NCBI GenBank assembly: GCA_032821775.1
Contig: JAVLRN010000009.1
Span: forward strand, 2,604,001-2,668,000
Direction: 5' to 3'
Length of the DNA: 64,000 bases
Origin: Sanguinoderma infundibulare
Lineage: Eukaryota; Basidiomycota; Agaricomycetes; Polyporales; Polyporaceae
Part shown: positions 32,098 to 44,063 of the stretch, piece after piece
How positions within the stretch are numbered: position 1 is the stretch's first letter
Layout of the letters: every line of letters starts with the position of its first letter
Program-made: the position numbers and the translations under genes
Notes under the pieces: generated by a model
What the model saw: only the letters and a program-made list of their open reading frames with translations
Told to the model about the DNA's origin: nothing
Databases searched by the model: none

Positions 32098-33290
32098 GAG
32101 TGATTATGAACGAGGTGCGAATCTGTGATCGATGGGCGCCTGAGTGTGGGCCCTGGTCTAGAGCGGATCCATATATGGACGAATGTCTCAGAAACAGCTC
32201 TCAAACCGATGGCCACAGCGTGTCTTCCCCCACATTCCGCTCTCTGGGGAAAGCTTCTTCTCGCACCCACGCTGGTGGGCGCATGAACTTTGGCTACGCA
32301 CGCGCTCGAATCGGCTACGGCCATCGAGAAAGGATTCCGACTGGGATCCGGAGATCGACGATGACAACCGATTTCTCGACCGTGGCATGCCCTCCACCTA
32401 CCATGACCCCTACTCGCAAGCACGAGCTCGGCGTGCCGCACACGTCCTCGCACATACGCGAGACATCGAGCTCGTCGCTGCTGCCAAACATCGAGTTCCA
32501 CGGCGTGCGTCACGTGCCGACGTTCCTGGAGCGCTTCATCAAGTTCAAGGACGGGATCCGGAAGAGCGCGAGCTACAAATCAAAACACGTCTCCCCCATC
32601 TCCCCCGACCACACCTTTCGCATCGACGGCTCAGCCGCGAATTCGCCCACGACCAAGAAGTTCAATGATAAGCACGACCTGTCTCCTTCCAAGGCAGTCG
32701 CGTCGCATTCGGGGTCTGGGCCGGGGACGTCTTTCCACCTGCACCGCGTCAGCACTGTGCGGGAGGAGGCGGAGGAAGACATACCGGGAAGCTCGCCAGT
32801 GATCGTTGAATGGTGCGACTTCGACCCACAGCGGCAGCCCTCGGAGGCGGAGTTCCCGAGTGGGGTGCTCGTCATCTCGCGCGACGGCGAGGACTTCAAC
32901 TCGGACTACAATTCGACGGTCACCCCCAGAGCGCGCACGCCGTGGACGGTGAGTACTCGCGTGCGTCTCCATCTTCACCATCTCGGCCTTTCTTTGCCTC
33001 CTTTGTGCATCCTTCCGTCCATCCTTCTCTTCGTGATCATCTTCTTCGTCTCTAGTTCCCGCTAATTTGGGCCAACTTCTCAGATGACCCACCCCTCCAT
33101 CTGCTCGGCACATGATGATGCTGACTCAACCCCCGCGCAGTCACGCTCGGCGTACTCGGGCAGTGCACCACCACTATCCTCAGCCATGATGCAGGCCAAC
33201 TGGATGCCGATGCCGCGGCGCGCGAGCACGTCGTCGACTGTTAATCGGGGCAGCCCGATTAATTCCACGCGCGAATGACCGCCTGCCACT
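32098..33290 (+). pseudogene. Conserved unit gene of unknown function, copy A
   Basis: Coding-like segments occur in shifting frames: L-P-N-I-E-F-H-G-V-R-H-V-P-T-F-L-E-R near 32490-32540, R-I-D-G-S-A-A-N-S near 32620, and V-L-V-I-S-R-D-G-E-D-F-N-S-D near 32870-32905, with a GTGAGT donor near 32949. A second exon reads L-G-V-L-G-Q-C-T-T-T-I-L-S-H-D-A-G-Q near 33150. Frame changes between 32150 and 32480 suggest decay. I do not recognise the family. A copy is at 44064-45200. Confidence 0.4.
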
Positions 33291-34180
33291 CGGACGTGTG
33301 AGGCAGCGAGGCTTCGGGTGCGCAGGACACAATGTCATCCAACCGCGAGCAAGGCCGCAGAAGTATCCAACTCCGAGACGATCACCAGACAATATGGGCC
33401 ATCGTGCCTAGAGCACCCGTGAGTACTGACGGCGACACGTGAACCCTAGCTGGCACAAGTGCGGTATGTGCCCACTGGCATACACATGCACATTTCCGAG
33501 CTAACTAACATTTCTACGTGCAACAGAACCACCCAATCCATCACCGCCTTGGCAGCCGAACGCAACCGTCAATCACCCATTGCACTGGTCGAAGCGGACG
33601 AAGTGAAGACGACACATACCGGTCAGCTGTTCGAGGGAGGTCGGGACGAGAACATTTGAGGCGAGGATCTTGGGGGCGGTGGTGTGGATGGGAGTGGCGG
33701 CGTTGACGGGAGTGGCGACAGCGGGGAGAGGAGCAGCGATGGTGGGGAGAGGAGCAGCGATGGCGGAGGAAACGGCGGGAAAGGAACGGTAAACTGGCTC
33801 GAGGGAATCCTACCACTCCACGGCCACCTTGGCCTCGACTTATACCTCCCTCGTCCGCGCACGGACCGTACCACGCCAAACCCTCCGCTGAGTCTCGCCA
33901 GCCGGCCGGATTTCAAACCATCAGACAATTGGACCCGGGCGGTTCATCTATTAGCGTCGATTCTCGGCTGATGTGTTACGTATTTGCCATTGTAGGTCCC
34001 TGCAGCGCCTAGCCAACTCGCATCCGGCGCGCTTCAACTGCACCGCCGACCGGACTCTGTATGCCGACGCCATTCCACCGCGTTTACGCGACGGCCACTC
34101 CAGCGATCAGGCAGACAGCTTCCCCTGCTCAAGCGCAGTATGAGCACGACTCGTCTGTGAACTGACTTTTCTATTGGCAG
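33291..34180. other. Unassigned stretch of unit A with Gly/Ser-rich low complexity
   Basis: Around 33680-33780 an irregular GGAGAGGAGCAGCGATGG-type repeat gives Gly/Ser or Pro/Leu-rich shadow frames on both strands. No gene recognised. Confidence 0.4.
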
Positions 34181-34262
34181 ACAACAGAAAAAACTGTCCG
34201 GATCTGGGATGCGCATACAGGACAGCAGCTCTTCACGTTGGAGGGCGACTCGCATTGGGCAC
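34181..34262 (+). pseudogene. WD40 repeat exon remnant, copy A
   Basis: After an intron-like TTGGCAG acceptor it reads T-V-R-I-W-D-A-H-T-G-Q-Q-L-F-T-L-E-G-D-S, a clear WD40 blade (R-I-W-D core). No full propeller surrounds it. Copy B at 46135 has H at the G-H position where A has D. Confidence 0.6.
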
Positions 34263-34298
34263 TAGACGTGTGCCACTCCGCGGCAAGGGTCCGGATGG

Positions 34299-34758
34299 TC
34301 ACCATCCATGACGACGTCCATTCACCCGGGACAGCGCGGCAGGTTTAGGTTCAGGATGGTACCAGGGTCGAACGTCGAATGTCTGCGGGAGACCGTCAAT
34401 GGCATTTTGCAGCGCGACCGCGTAAAACGCATGCTCGGCTCCGCGGCCGACGTGCAATTCCTGCTCGAGTATTTTGGGACTAGGCGAAGCCCGAATCACC
34501 GCCGCGTCTCCTCCAGTCCAGCACGAGGATTCCTAAGACTTCGTCCAGTTCTGGGGCGATGGTGCAGAGTCGCGCGTTGTCGTACTCGAACTCGGAGAGC
34601 ATGCCGAGGTCGATGTCGCCTGCTGTTCTGCGGGATAGCGTGTACGGCGGGAGTGGGAGTTCTGCGACGTCGGGGAGCGCAGGTGGGGGCGCGTATCCCA
34701 AGAATGTGAGTGGGGTTCCTGTTGCCATCTCGTCGTCAGGTTGTCGTCCAATGCTCAT
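34299..34758 (-). pseudogene. Unidentified conserved fragment, copy A
   Basis: The minus strand reads T-G-T-P-L-T-F-L-G-Y-A-P-P-P, then D-I-D-L-G-M-L-S-E-F-E-Y-D-N-A-R-L-C-T and E-L-D-E-V-L-G-I-L-V-L-D-W-R-R-R-G-G. After a frame change it continues K-I-L-E-Q-E-L-H-V-G-R-G-A-E-H-A. Coding-like and preserved at 46299-46707, but the family is unknown. Confidence 0.4.
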
Positions 34759-35602
34759 TGTGGAATTCTGAAATTCGCAGCCTCCGAATCGTCCACCATG
34801 TCTGCCAGAGCTGAGCTTGAGCCCAGTGTGAACGCCGCTCGCTCGTGTACTGCAACTGTAACGTAGAGGGTGTTACAGCATCAGCGACGGTCGTGCGTGG
34901 ACGTGGATAGTGGTCTGCAGGGATGCTGCCGAAAAGGAAGTCAGACATCATTTGTATAGTACACCATCTCTGCTATCCCACTCTACGTCTTGGGTTCCAG
35001 AGCGCACCCAATGTATATATGCGTTGCATACTGCGCCATGATGATACTCTAATACGTATGCAGTATGGTTTGGCACACTTACTGAGAACTTTGGATATTC
35101 GTGACTATAACACATCCCTACTGTGCAACTATAAAGAAAAAAGCAAGACAATGACTCGAAGCGGTGCGGCCACTCCGCACTGGGAAAATGTGCGGGTCTT
35201 CGGCGCTCAATGATTGATCTTTGATCTCAACCGCCATCATGCACCCTTCCTCCAGCAAACTTTGGCGACCAGCAAATGCACCCGACGTTTCAGATTCTGA
35301 CTGCCGGCACCGCCGGACTAGCCATAGACTATTCCGGCTTCGCCGCCTGACGTTTCTGCCGCTTCTTGCCCCGTACGGCGTGCTCTAGGACTAAGCGGCC
35401 GGAATACGCCTCTATTTCCCTCAGGGTCTGAGGCTGTTCCCCGACAATGTGGCAGCCGGATTCTTACTCGCATACACACCAGGAATCGTCCTGCAACAGC
35501 CGCTGGACCCTGCTCTGGACCCTGCTCTTGGCTGGCTCACTTGATGCTCCGGCGTGACGCGAACTGCAAGGTGAGTGTGCGTCATCCTACTCGGGGCGAA
35601 TG

Positions 35603-35785
35603 TTATGTGGCGGACGGTAGTGCTGCTTCTTGCGCGGCTTCAAGACCGCCTTCTCTGCGCACTCGCGCTCGCTCTCGCTGTCTGTGAAGGTTGGCGTTGC
35701 GCGAGAGTGCTTCCTCGCCCTCAATTTCCTTGAGCCAGATGCGCATGTGATTGAAGAATTCGCAGAGGGACCCGTCGATGGTCAT
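35603..35785 (-). pseudogene. Unidentified C-terminal fragment, copy A
   Basis: Reads M-T-I-D-G-S-L-C-E-F-F-N-H-M-R-I-W-L, an acidic E-I-E-G-E-E-A-L segment and an Arg/Ala/Glu-rich end. Preserved in copy B (47550-47732). Family not recognised. Confidence 0.35.
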
Positions 35786-36300
35786 GATGTTCGCCAGCCA
35801 GCGGCGGTCAAACTCCCTGCGGCGCCATGCGACCCCACCCCTTGCCCAACTGACAACCCGATTACGTCTCTGTTGGCGCTGAGAAAGCGCATATGCTGAA
35901 GATGCGCAGACACGTAAGCGTAGACTAGTGTCAGGGTTACTTGTCTATCCAATCCCGAGTGCTGGATATAGAATACTGACGGTCGGTGTACGCAGATAAA
36001 GTTCTAAATGGAACCTCGGCGGAGGGGCGATACTCGTCCAGACACGAAATTTTGCGCGCGCGCGCTCGCTGTGATACGCGAGCAGGGTCCTAACCCCGAT
36101 ATGCGACAAGCACGGGCTTCCATCGGTGAGCATTTTGTGCCAAAGGCTCTCGGATTCGACTCGGCTGGCATGACACTATTGGTCACCGACTCCGTCTCGG
36201 CCACTAGGACTGACGTATGCGCAGTGGTCGGCAGATGGTCATTGCAAGAGATGGCCTCGATCGTGAACCTCCGCTCCCCATTTCTCCAAGTCAGTAGGTA

Positions 36301-36540
36301 TCAAACTCCACTGTGTACTCCAGAGGGCCAGGGCACGATTGTAAGCTGCCGCCCAATAACCCGAAGTCGACGCTTCTCACGAGTGGCCTTTTTCAGGATC
36401 TTTGTGACTTCCTCGAAGATCTGCTCAGGGGGGCCCTCGCCCTCTCTGATCCAGATGTGGAAGATGATGGCGTACTGAATGTGGCGCGGCTCGTCGACCA
36501 TCGGAACTTGGCCATCGTGGTGTCTAGCAGATGCATTCAT
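36301..36540 (-). pseudogene. HET-domain N-terminal fragment, unit A first copy
   Basis: Reads D-E-P-R-H-I-Q-Y-A-I-I-F-H-I-W-I-R-E-G-E-G-P-P-E-Q, the start of a HET (heterokaryon incompatibility) domain. A 1-base loss just before it breaks the frame from L-L-D-T-T-M-A-K-F-R-W. The same lesion is in the unit B copy, so it predates the duplication. The catalytic-like core is absent. Confidence 0.7.
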
Positions 36541-37011
36541 GGCCGTGCATCTGCATGTGGCTAATTTTGGAAGAGGTGCTGATCGGAGACGAACAGCACG
36601 CGATATTGTCAGGTTGATGCGAAATGGTCAAGCGAAGCGATTAGAGCCGGACGTGATATTGTGGCCGGCCGTGCCGCTCGAAAGGTGCGTGAAAATCGCA
36701 CTAGTCCAGCTGCCTAGCTGATGTAGATGATTTAATATTGCCCCCTTTGCGCACTCCAACTCCGCCTGGCAACAGAACCACCCAACCAGGAGCTGGCCGT
36801 AACCCGGCTGTCATTACGTCTGCTCTCGCCGTGTGGCCCAAAGGCTTGGGGCACGCCTGGTCGCAATGCTCGTATTTCTCTACAATACGCTGACTGTCGG
36901 TTACCCTGTCCGCTCGCCCAGCAACACACGGAACATATGTGATGCTGACAGAATATGACAATGTCAGAGGTCCGCCGCCTTAACTGCAGCCAGAGCAGGC
37001 CCAGTCGCGTA

Positions 37012-37557
37012 ACACATCTTCCGGGCGGACGCTCAGCCAGGGCAAACGAGTAGAAGAGAACAGGAAGGCCCAGCGCGCGTTCCGAGAACGACGAGATCAG
37101 TGCGTAATTGAAGCCTGTCACGGCGTGTCCCGTGCTGATCACAAATATGTTCCGGCACCCCAGTGCTCGTTGCTTTGTGACATTCTGCAGGCACGTAAAA
37201 ACGCTCAAATCGCGCTCTCGGCTGCTTGACACCGCGCTCGCATCCGCGGACAAGGTGAACCGGCGGTGGGAAGAGCGGTGGACGATCATCAATCAGCTCC
37301 GGATCAAGAACACGATGTTGCGCGTGGTCCTACAGGCGACCCAGGCCCAGCTCATGGCCATCAACCCGAATGTGAACGTGCCCATGCACCACCCCGCTGC
37401 AGTCGTGAACTTATGCTGGACATGCAACCGCAATGGCCACCCATCGAAGAAGTTCAGTCATGCCAGCACCTGCCCGCCATCCACACAGACAACCTTCTTT
37501 ACCATCGGGATCCCTGATGCAGGGAAATTGGCCAGCAGTCGTCTCCGCCACCGCTGA
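37012..37557 (+). pseudogene. bZIP (Yap/AP-1-like) transcription factor fragment, copy A
   Basis: Basic region E-N-R-K-A-Q-R-A-F-R-E-R-R-D-Q fits the fungal N-x-x-A-Q-x-x-F-R signature (about 37053-37100). A GTGCGT-to-TGCAG intron (about 37101-37190) restores Q-H-V-K-T-L-K. Then a leucine-zipper-like heptad region follows: L-L-D-T-A-L-A-S-A-D, W-T-I-I-N-Q-L-R-I-K-N-T-M-L. The N-terminus is not identifiable, and the downstream frame ends within about 100 codons with no activation or Cys-rich domain, so it is short for the family. Confidence 0.6.
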
Positions 37558-37741
37558 GCCGATCCATGGGCGTTTTAGATGGACACGTCAATGTAATAAG
37601 GGTCCCCGCAAATTACCGGCTTCGGCGACGTACATCGGCTAACCTCTGACTTTGTAAATCTGTGCCTGCCGCTAATCGCAGATTCTGCGCCCGGCAGCAT
37701 GAACCACCCCACGCCGGGGTTTCCAGGGATGGTGCGAAAGG

Positions 37742-39800
37742 CAGGTGAGTAGGGCGCCGGGAAGTCCATATATTGCCCACGGACCCTCACGTACTCTTTC
37801 CCCTTCTCCTGATCTCGAGTCTAGCGCCACTATTGTTACCGCTCCCATTACGATTCCTGACGCATGCTCGTCATCTCCACTGTCTGTCCTCTTCTCTGCC
37901 GCCTTCCAGTCTCCTTCGCGCCGTGCTCGTCTGGCAGCCGAGGATGGCTCACCTCCATACTTTCTCGTGTATCGTCGTCAACTCTCGCCTCCCATCTCAT
38001 TGATTTGCTCACGGGGCATGCAGCGGAGTTTGCACAGCACGAGGTGAGTTCAGCTCTCTTGGCGATTGGGGCTTGGCTCATGCCCTTCCATCCGAAAGTG
38101 CAGATGCTACATGATTAGGCGCGACTCGTCTTCTCGTTATTCGCTCTGCACAATGAGACCCGTGCGTACCTCAGCATTTATCGATTTGAGCAAGCTACTT
38201 ATGATTGGCTGGCCGAACTTGCAGTGAATATCCACACGCATTTGATACCCTTCTTGCTCTGGTCCTTCGCACTCTTCCGTTTCTCTCCATCCTACGATGC
38301 GTCTGACATCCAGAAACCGGCCAAAGTCACATTCACTTTATTCGCATTGCTCTATCTCTTTACCGGCGCGCTATGTCGCACCATGGCTGGCGCGGCGCAC
38401 CCCGACAGTTTGAATTTCTGCGCTAGGGTCGACGACGTCGGAATTGGCTGGTGAGTGTCAGGGTTGGTTTTTACATGGCGCTGGAGCTGTCTGACGCCTG
38501 TCCGAGGTCCACCATGCTCATTAGCGAAGCGTCGGCACCGTCCGAGTCATCTATTACGGCCTCCAGTGCCAGCCGTTCGAGCGCGATGCATTCATGCTGG
38601 TCTGCCTTGCCATCGGGTTCTCTGGCGGCATCGTCCCATTTACGGACTGGTTTAACCAACGCGTCTTGAGGGCGCGGAGGACGGGCGTGCGCGCAGTCGC
38701 GTGGAGGCGGCTCGGCTGGTGGTAGAAGACGTAGTCGAGGCGCGGCTTGCCTTGGAACCTGTGCGCGTTGGGCTTGTTGCATTTCCCAGTGAGTACAAGG
38801 TGAGTTCCTGAAGATTGTATCCTGCTAAACATCCATGCCGAAATTATGTTCGGAACACACAGATTACGTTCTTCCTCTGCCTGGCGTTCAGCAGCATCGC
38901 ACCCTTGCTAGAACTGTCCAGACACATGCCTTTGTCTCCGCCGCATATCCTTCACTATCTCTTCCGAGCATGACTGCCCTCCTGTCAAGCTCTGCACCCG
39001 CGCCTTCCCCCACCCTCTCCCCTTGCCCTCATCATCTGCTGCTCCTCCTGCAGAACCTCGTCATCCCATTTGCAACTCCCAATGCAACAGCACCCGCACC
39101 TCGGCCGCCCCTGCGGACCTCCCTTTTCCTGTCCCTTGTCCCCTTATGCCGATTCACGCGCTCTCCATCTTGCGCCGTGCCACCACAACGCCTCCATCCG
39201 CGTGTGGGAACACGGCACTCGACGACATCCTGCCGCCCTCCTCCCCCATCTCCTCGCCACTGTCGTCGCCGCTATCCTCCCCCACGTGTCCGTCTAAATC
39301 TGGTCCTAGCTCACGCTCCGGTCACATGCCACTCCGCTGCAGGAATACTCCCAGCAGTTAGACTCGGACTTCACCCTCCCACAGTCCTCACCCATCCCTA
39401 TACCCCTCCAGTCTACACCGCTGCGCCAATGCATGGACGTGAGCAAGAACGAAATGAAACTAGACCTCGCAGACTTGACCGCAAGCCCACCCTCGCCGAC
39501 TCTGGACGTGCTCCGGATCACGTCGAGAGTCTCTGTGCGTGCCCTGCGCAACCCCGCGCCTCTACCTGAGCCTGTCCCTCTCTCCCCGGCGCCTCTGCAA
39601 CCCCGTCCTCCCCTCCCTCACGTCGTACATCGTCAGGCTCGTCTTCTACGCGACGCCTGTTTCCCCGAGTGCGTCGTTGCATCGCACTGGCCATCCGTGT
39701 GGTGGCTCGACTAGCTCGGCAGCAGGTCGCACACGATCTGGCACGTCTTCATCGGCATGCTGGCGATCCGCCGGCATGGAGGTCGTGAAGGCCTGCCTCG
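37742..39800 (+). pseudogene. PAQR / haemolysin-III family membrane receptor, copy A, degenerate
   Basis: PAQR (Izh-type) proteins are seven-helix membrane proteins with conserved Asp and His. Readable parts are E-D-G-S-P-P-Y-F-L near 37950, F-A-L-H-N-E-T-R near 38140, V-N-I-H-T-H-L-I-P-F-L-L-W near 38227-38262, F-C-A-R-V-D-D-V-G-I-G-W near 38419, V-I-Y-Y-G-L-Q-C near 38550, I-G-F-S-G-G-I-V-P-F and the late S-H-T-I-W-H-V-F-I-G near 39735. The first exon is frameshifted near 38005. A TAG replaces the codon after W-W-L-D near 39714. Proline-rich sequence (39000-39600) interrupts helices. Probably inactive. Confidence 0.6.
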
Positions 39801-40099
39801 GGGAGGGGTGTGTTGTGATGTGATCTGGATCTCTTCGCTCCCTGACGGCTGCTGTTGTGGTTGATTTCTTGCAATCTTGGATGGGTAGATTGTTGGGGAG
39901 GGGCAAAGCGCGACTTTGACTTTCAGTTGTAGCGTATAGTCTTCCGGCTACTGAATGCAATATGTGAGTCGCGTTCGAGCTCATTCTAACTTTCCGTTCG
40001 CACTACGCGTTCCAGCCGCTGCGCTGGCGGTTTCGAGAGGCGCAAACGACTGTCTGCAGCGGGCGAGCGCATTGATGAATGCGGATCTCGCTGATGTAC

Positions 40100-40225
40100 T
40101 TTTGTAACCTTTGGCCTCCCGAGAATGGTTCTATGGTCTCAACGCAGCCATCACATCACTCGCATTCTCCCCAGATAGTCGGTATCTCGCATCCGTCTGC
40201 TGTTACCTTGCACAACGTTTCGAGT
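40100..40225 (+). pseudogene. WD40 fragment, copy A
   Basis: Reads L-N-A-A-I-T-S-L-A-F-S-P-D-S-R-Y-L-A-S-V, the typical A-F-S-P-D-x-x-x-L-A-S beginning of a WD40 blade. Isolated. The copy at about 52070 is similar. Confidence 0.55.
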
Positions 40226-40467
40226 ACTGTACTTGCGTCTGTACGCGGTCTCTCCGTGTCCACGTTCACACTGTAGCAACGAAGGGAGGAACAAATATAT
40301 TGCATTCGAGTACTGTACATGAGTGTCTGTCTGCGCGTCCGCAACCAATGTCTCCAAAATGAACCTCCTGCAATCCCTCCCCCCAATACGCCCCCAGCTC
40401 AAATGCACCCCAGCGCTGTCCCTCCCCAAGATACCACCCCCGGCTCTGTCCCTCTCCAAAATACCAC

Positions 40468-40552
40468 CCCCAGCTCTGCCAAAATACCACCCCCAGCTCT
40501 GCCAAAATACCACCCCCAGCTCTGCCAAAATACCACCCCCAGCTCTGTGCCT
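40468..40552 (+). repeat. 23-bp minisatellite, short allele (unit A)
   Basis: About four copies of the 23-bp unit TACCACCCCCAGCTCTGCCA plus AAA, with a related diverged unit just before. The homologous site in unit B has roughly 30 copies. Confidence 0.9.
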
Positions 40553-40720
40553 AAGTCCCTGTTTGTTTCCAAGGCAGGAAACCGCGTGCTTTGATGGACC
40601 AAACAACGCACCCGTGCCCACCCGAACGCGCTTTGCCCCGTCCGCTGACAGCATCTGCGTGTCCCGCATGTAGACTCGGACACGACGGCCCTCAACCGGC
40701 GACTGCCTCCTCCCGCGCAG

Positions 40721-41146
40721 TCACAGGCTCCTCAGCGCGCGGGGTTCGTCGTCGTCGTCGACGTCGTGAAGATACGCGTAGCACACTTTCGCGTGCTGGT
40801 ACCAGTTGAACATCGAGTTGATCGCCTCGGAGAGCTCCGAGCTGCTGCTCTTGTCGATGCAGCATATGTCGATCCAGACGCTGTCGAACCCGTGCTCGCG
40901 CGCGATAGCACAGCACTGCCGTATCTTCTCGGATAGCTTTGGAGGGATGGAATCCCGCTTCCGCCGGTTCGCGGGCCACAGCTTCGAACGAGCGGCCTTT
41001 TTCAGGATCTTCGTGACGTCCTCGAAGGTCTGCTCCGGGGGACCCTCGCCCTCTTTCATCCAGACGTGGGAGATGATGGCGTACTGAACGTGGCGCGGCT
41101 CGTCGACCCATCGGAACTCGGCCGTCCTCGTGTCTAAGAGACGCAT
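40721..41146 (-). pseudogene. HET-domain protein, truncated, unit A second copy
   Basis: HET domains act in fungal non-self recognition and programmed cell death. From the ATG at 41146: M-R-L-L-D-T-R-T, F-R-W-V-D-E-P-R-H-V-Q-Y-A-I-I-S-H-V-W, then V-W-I-D-I-C-C-I-D-K-S-S-S-S-E-L-S-E-A-I and W-Y-Q-H-A-K-V-C-Y-A-Y-L-H-D-V. The frame ends at 40721 right after D-D-D-D-E-P-R-A-L. The W-F-S-R-G-W-T-L-Q-E-L block present in the unit B copy is deleted, so the domain is incomplete. Minisatellite follows about 170 bp downstream. Confidence 0.8.
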
Positions 41147-42020
41147 CCACGATCGTACATCTGCGGGTGATTAGGTTCAGTAGGAAGCGGCGGAAATGAC
41201 AGCCGATTGCAGCAAAACAGAAAGTAGGCCTTTCGAAAAGACAAACTCGTTCAGCTCGCCTACTTGCCCGAGCCCGATCTCACCCCCAATTTGACAGGCA
41301 GGCGGCAAGGGAGGGCGGGAAGCGGCGTCTGCGGAGGCTGGGCATCCTCCCCAGCGCCTGACTGTCAGATCGTGGCTCGGAAGGGCTCGACAAAGTAAGC
41401 GAGCCGAACGAGGTTTTATTCCGAGGGCCTACTGGTTTGCAATCAGTTGTCATACGTGTCGATACGTACATTACGTGTTACGAGCTTGATGTGAGGTGTC
41501 GCTGGCCGCGTCCAGGATGTGACTTCAAAATCAAGGTCTGGGTCAAATTTCTCGTCCGCATGAGCAATCTCAACACGAACCAACAAGAGCGAACTAGCCG
41601 ACTGCGGAGTCGAGTCAAGAGGAGGAGACACCCAGAAGCGTTGAGAATCTAGATGTGCCCCTGCCAGTGGTCGCGCCGACTTCAAAATCAGATCCCTTGT
41701 CCACATGAAGAAGGACAATGCGTACCGAGAAACGGTGAAGTGGCCGACAGTAGAGGAGGTCAAGTTGAGGGGGTGTGAGAAGTGCCCACAGCGGATTTAA
41801 TACGCCGCACTGCCCCGCCAATGCGCTGTTGGCGGAACTTGGCGAGCGTTCACGTAAAGTCGTGCCAAAAGCATCGTTCTTCTGCGCAGCCAGGCTACCG
41901 ACGTCAACCGCATTCGATTTGCTGTACTGATTTCGGATGGAAAAGCATCATACAACGACACCGCAACACCGGTACGCGCATTGATCCAACACTCGTCCAA
42001 CCCAATGACCTGCAACCCCC

Positions 42021-43228
42021 TCACGCGATGCCGAAGAACTCGAGATACTGCTGCTCGAAGAGCGGGACGGTGTGGCCCACGCCCTGCGCGAGGATGGCCT
42101 GGAAGTTCGGGCCGAACGTCGCGTTCGAGTAGCCCGCGGGGAGGAACGGCTCGGACACGTTCGAGCGCGGCGCGCTCGGGTACCCGAACACCGTCGTCCA
42201 CTGCTTGATCTCCTCGAAGAAGTTCTGCGGGAAGAGCGTCGTGTCGCTGACACGCGCGGGCCCGTCAATGCCACCATCCTCTATCGACTGCACGTGAATC
42301 TGGAATCGACTCACGCGGTCCCATGCCAAACCTGCATCTTCGGCCTCGCACCAGTAAACCCAGGGAAGGCATTGAACACCCTCTGCGCCCACTGCGCGCC
42401 GGTCAGCACCAAGTCCCCCTCCGCGCACTGCTCGTTCCGCGAGTCGTCCGGCTCGCCGGGCAGCGCGAAGCACCCGAACGCGACGCCCGAGTCGACGACT
42501 CCGGCGCGGAACACGTCCGGGTACGCACCCGCGAGCACGCTCGTCATCATCGCGCCCGAGGACGTGCCGGCGGCGAAGACGCGGGATGGGTCGACGCCCC
42601 AGTTGGCGAGCGCAAAGCGCGCGGCGGACGCGATCCCGAGCGAGTCCCCACCGCCGTTGTGCGTGAGCGTCGCGGTGGAGGAGACGTCCCAGCAGGTGCC
42701 CGGGTGGGGCTGCGGCACCGGCGCGAGCGCGAGCGGAGCGGCGGGTGACCGGAGGTCGGGAGAGGGGAGGGGAAACGATGTCAGCGGGCCCGACGGTGAT
42801 CTGAGGACAGGGACGGAGCTGGTAGACTCACGGAGGAGGGGAAGAGGACGACGTAGCCAAACGTCTCGGAGAGGGAGGCAAACTTGGAGCCTTCGAAGTA
42901 CTCTTGTGCGGTACCGGTGCAGACTGCGTTATACGCAGGGCATCACGTTAGACCCGGGCAGTATATATGCGGTCAGCAAGTTCGAGAAACGGGACATACA
43001 ATGGCTCGCGACGATCAGCGCTGGGTTGGGAGCGACCTTCGCGGGCTTGTAGACGAACATGAGGACATTGTTCGGGTTCGGGCCAAAATTGAATATCTGG
43101 GTGAGCGTCGAGGCGGGGATCGAGGCCAGGCCGGTGGTGGCTGCCGGAACGGAGGACGACAAGGCGAAGACGAGTTGGATAAGAGGTAGGAGGGCGATGA
43201 CGCCCAGCGCGTACTTGAACGAGAACAT
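42021..43228 (-). CDS. Carbohydrate esterase family 1 (acetylxylan/feruloyl esterase type), copy A
   Basis: Secreted enzyme predicted to remove acyl groups from plant xylan. Four exons (complement): 43228-43000, 42923-42832, 42709-42315 and 42246-42021. All introns are GT-AG, phases match, and the product is 313 residues. N-terminal signal peptide (M-F-S-F-K-Y-A-L-G-V-I-A-L-L-P-L). Then H-F-C-T-G-T-A-Q (oxyanion region), C-W-D-V-S-S, nucleophile G-T-S-S-G-A-M, H-G-T-A-D (Asp formed across the last splice) and G-V-G-H-T-V-P (His). No cellulose-binding module. Length and motifs are typical for fungal CE1/PHB-depolymerase-like esterases. Acetyl versus feruloyl preference cannot be read. Confidence 0.88.
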
Positions 43229-43985
43229 CTTGGGAAGCGACCGGGAGCTGTGGAGATGTCGTTCCTCGTGCCGGTCCTCGTCCTCATATACTCCTCGAAC
43301 TCAATGGTCGAGCAACCGCATCTGACCACCTGTCTGAAAAAGCAGCAAGGCCAGAAACGGGCGACACTTTGCTGCCCACGTAGATCTAAGTTTGACCGTG
43401 GAAGAACGACGAAATATAGACTCACGAGTGCAAGCAGAGCTCCTCTCCCTCGACTGGTGTGCGCTTTCCTTCCGTTAGGCTTCGGCTTCGCTTCGCAAGC
43501 GGCATCACAGATAGTCGAGTCCTCGATACACTTGAACGCGGAGATTTACTGTGGGCAGCGTGGTGATGGACGACGCGCCGCACATCGCGATCCCTGCATC
43601 GACAATTCGAGGCTTCGAACCCAGTGCTGTGTCACTGCGCACACCTCGGGGCGGAGTGTCAACGGCGGCAATAACGTGCGCCAAGCCATGTAATCATTGC
43701 TCGGATCCTTTCGAGGTCACCAGTCGAGGGCTTCATGGGCGTCGACAGCGTTCACGGGCAAGTCTGGCTGGCCGATCCCAGGTTCATCTCTGTAGGAAGT
43801 ACGCAGTAAGGTGGTCGACTCCTCGGAAACTGTATCCTGTTGCGAAACGCGATCCCGCTTCCGGAATGGGCACTGGCTGACCTGAAGAAGTGATGAAAAC
43901 GATGCATGTGTAGGGAGGTTCCTGAGGGATGTCATGTCAATCCCCCATTCCGCCTGCATACCGATGTGGTCAGTAGTCCAGTGAT
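43229..43985. other. End of unit A, no gene recognised
   Basis: Upstream region of the CE1 gene on the minus strand, presumably its promoter, then unassigned sequence to the unit boundary. No clear TATA box assigned. Confidence 0.4.
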
Positions 43986-44063
43986 ACACTCCCCTGGACG
44001 CGTCGATTTGCAGGCGGAGACTCGGACAGGCGGGGGGCTCGACGCGGTTGACGGTGACGGTTG

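Larger units (their letters stand above)
32098..43985 (+). repeat. Tandem segmental duplication, unit A (11.9 kb)
   Basis: Nearly colinear with 44064-56722 over its whole length, starting GAGTGATTAT and ending at GTCAGTAGTCCAGTGAT. Its first about 78 bp (seen at 43986-44063) are replaced by the end of the Ngaro element. Differences are scattered substitutions, small indels, a contracted minisatellite and a shortened HET gene. Confidence 0.9.

Noticed and set aside
33684..33971. Gly/Ser-rich protein in unit A
   Set aside because: Driven by a low-complexity repeat and different in unit B; no support for a gene.
42072..43052. 326-codon plus-strand frame opposite the CE1 gene (and its copy at 54517-55485)
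   Set aside because: Arg/Glu-rich composition and overlap with the spliced, motif-bearing esterase on the other strand show it is a shadow.
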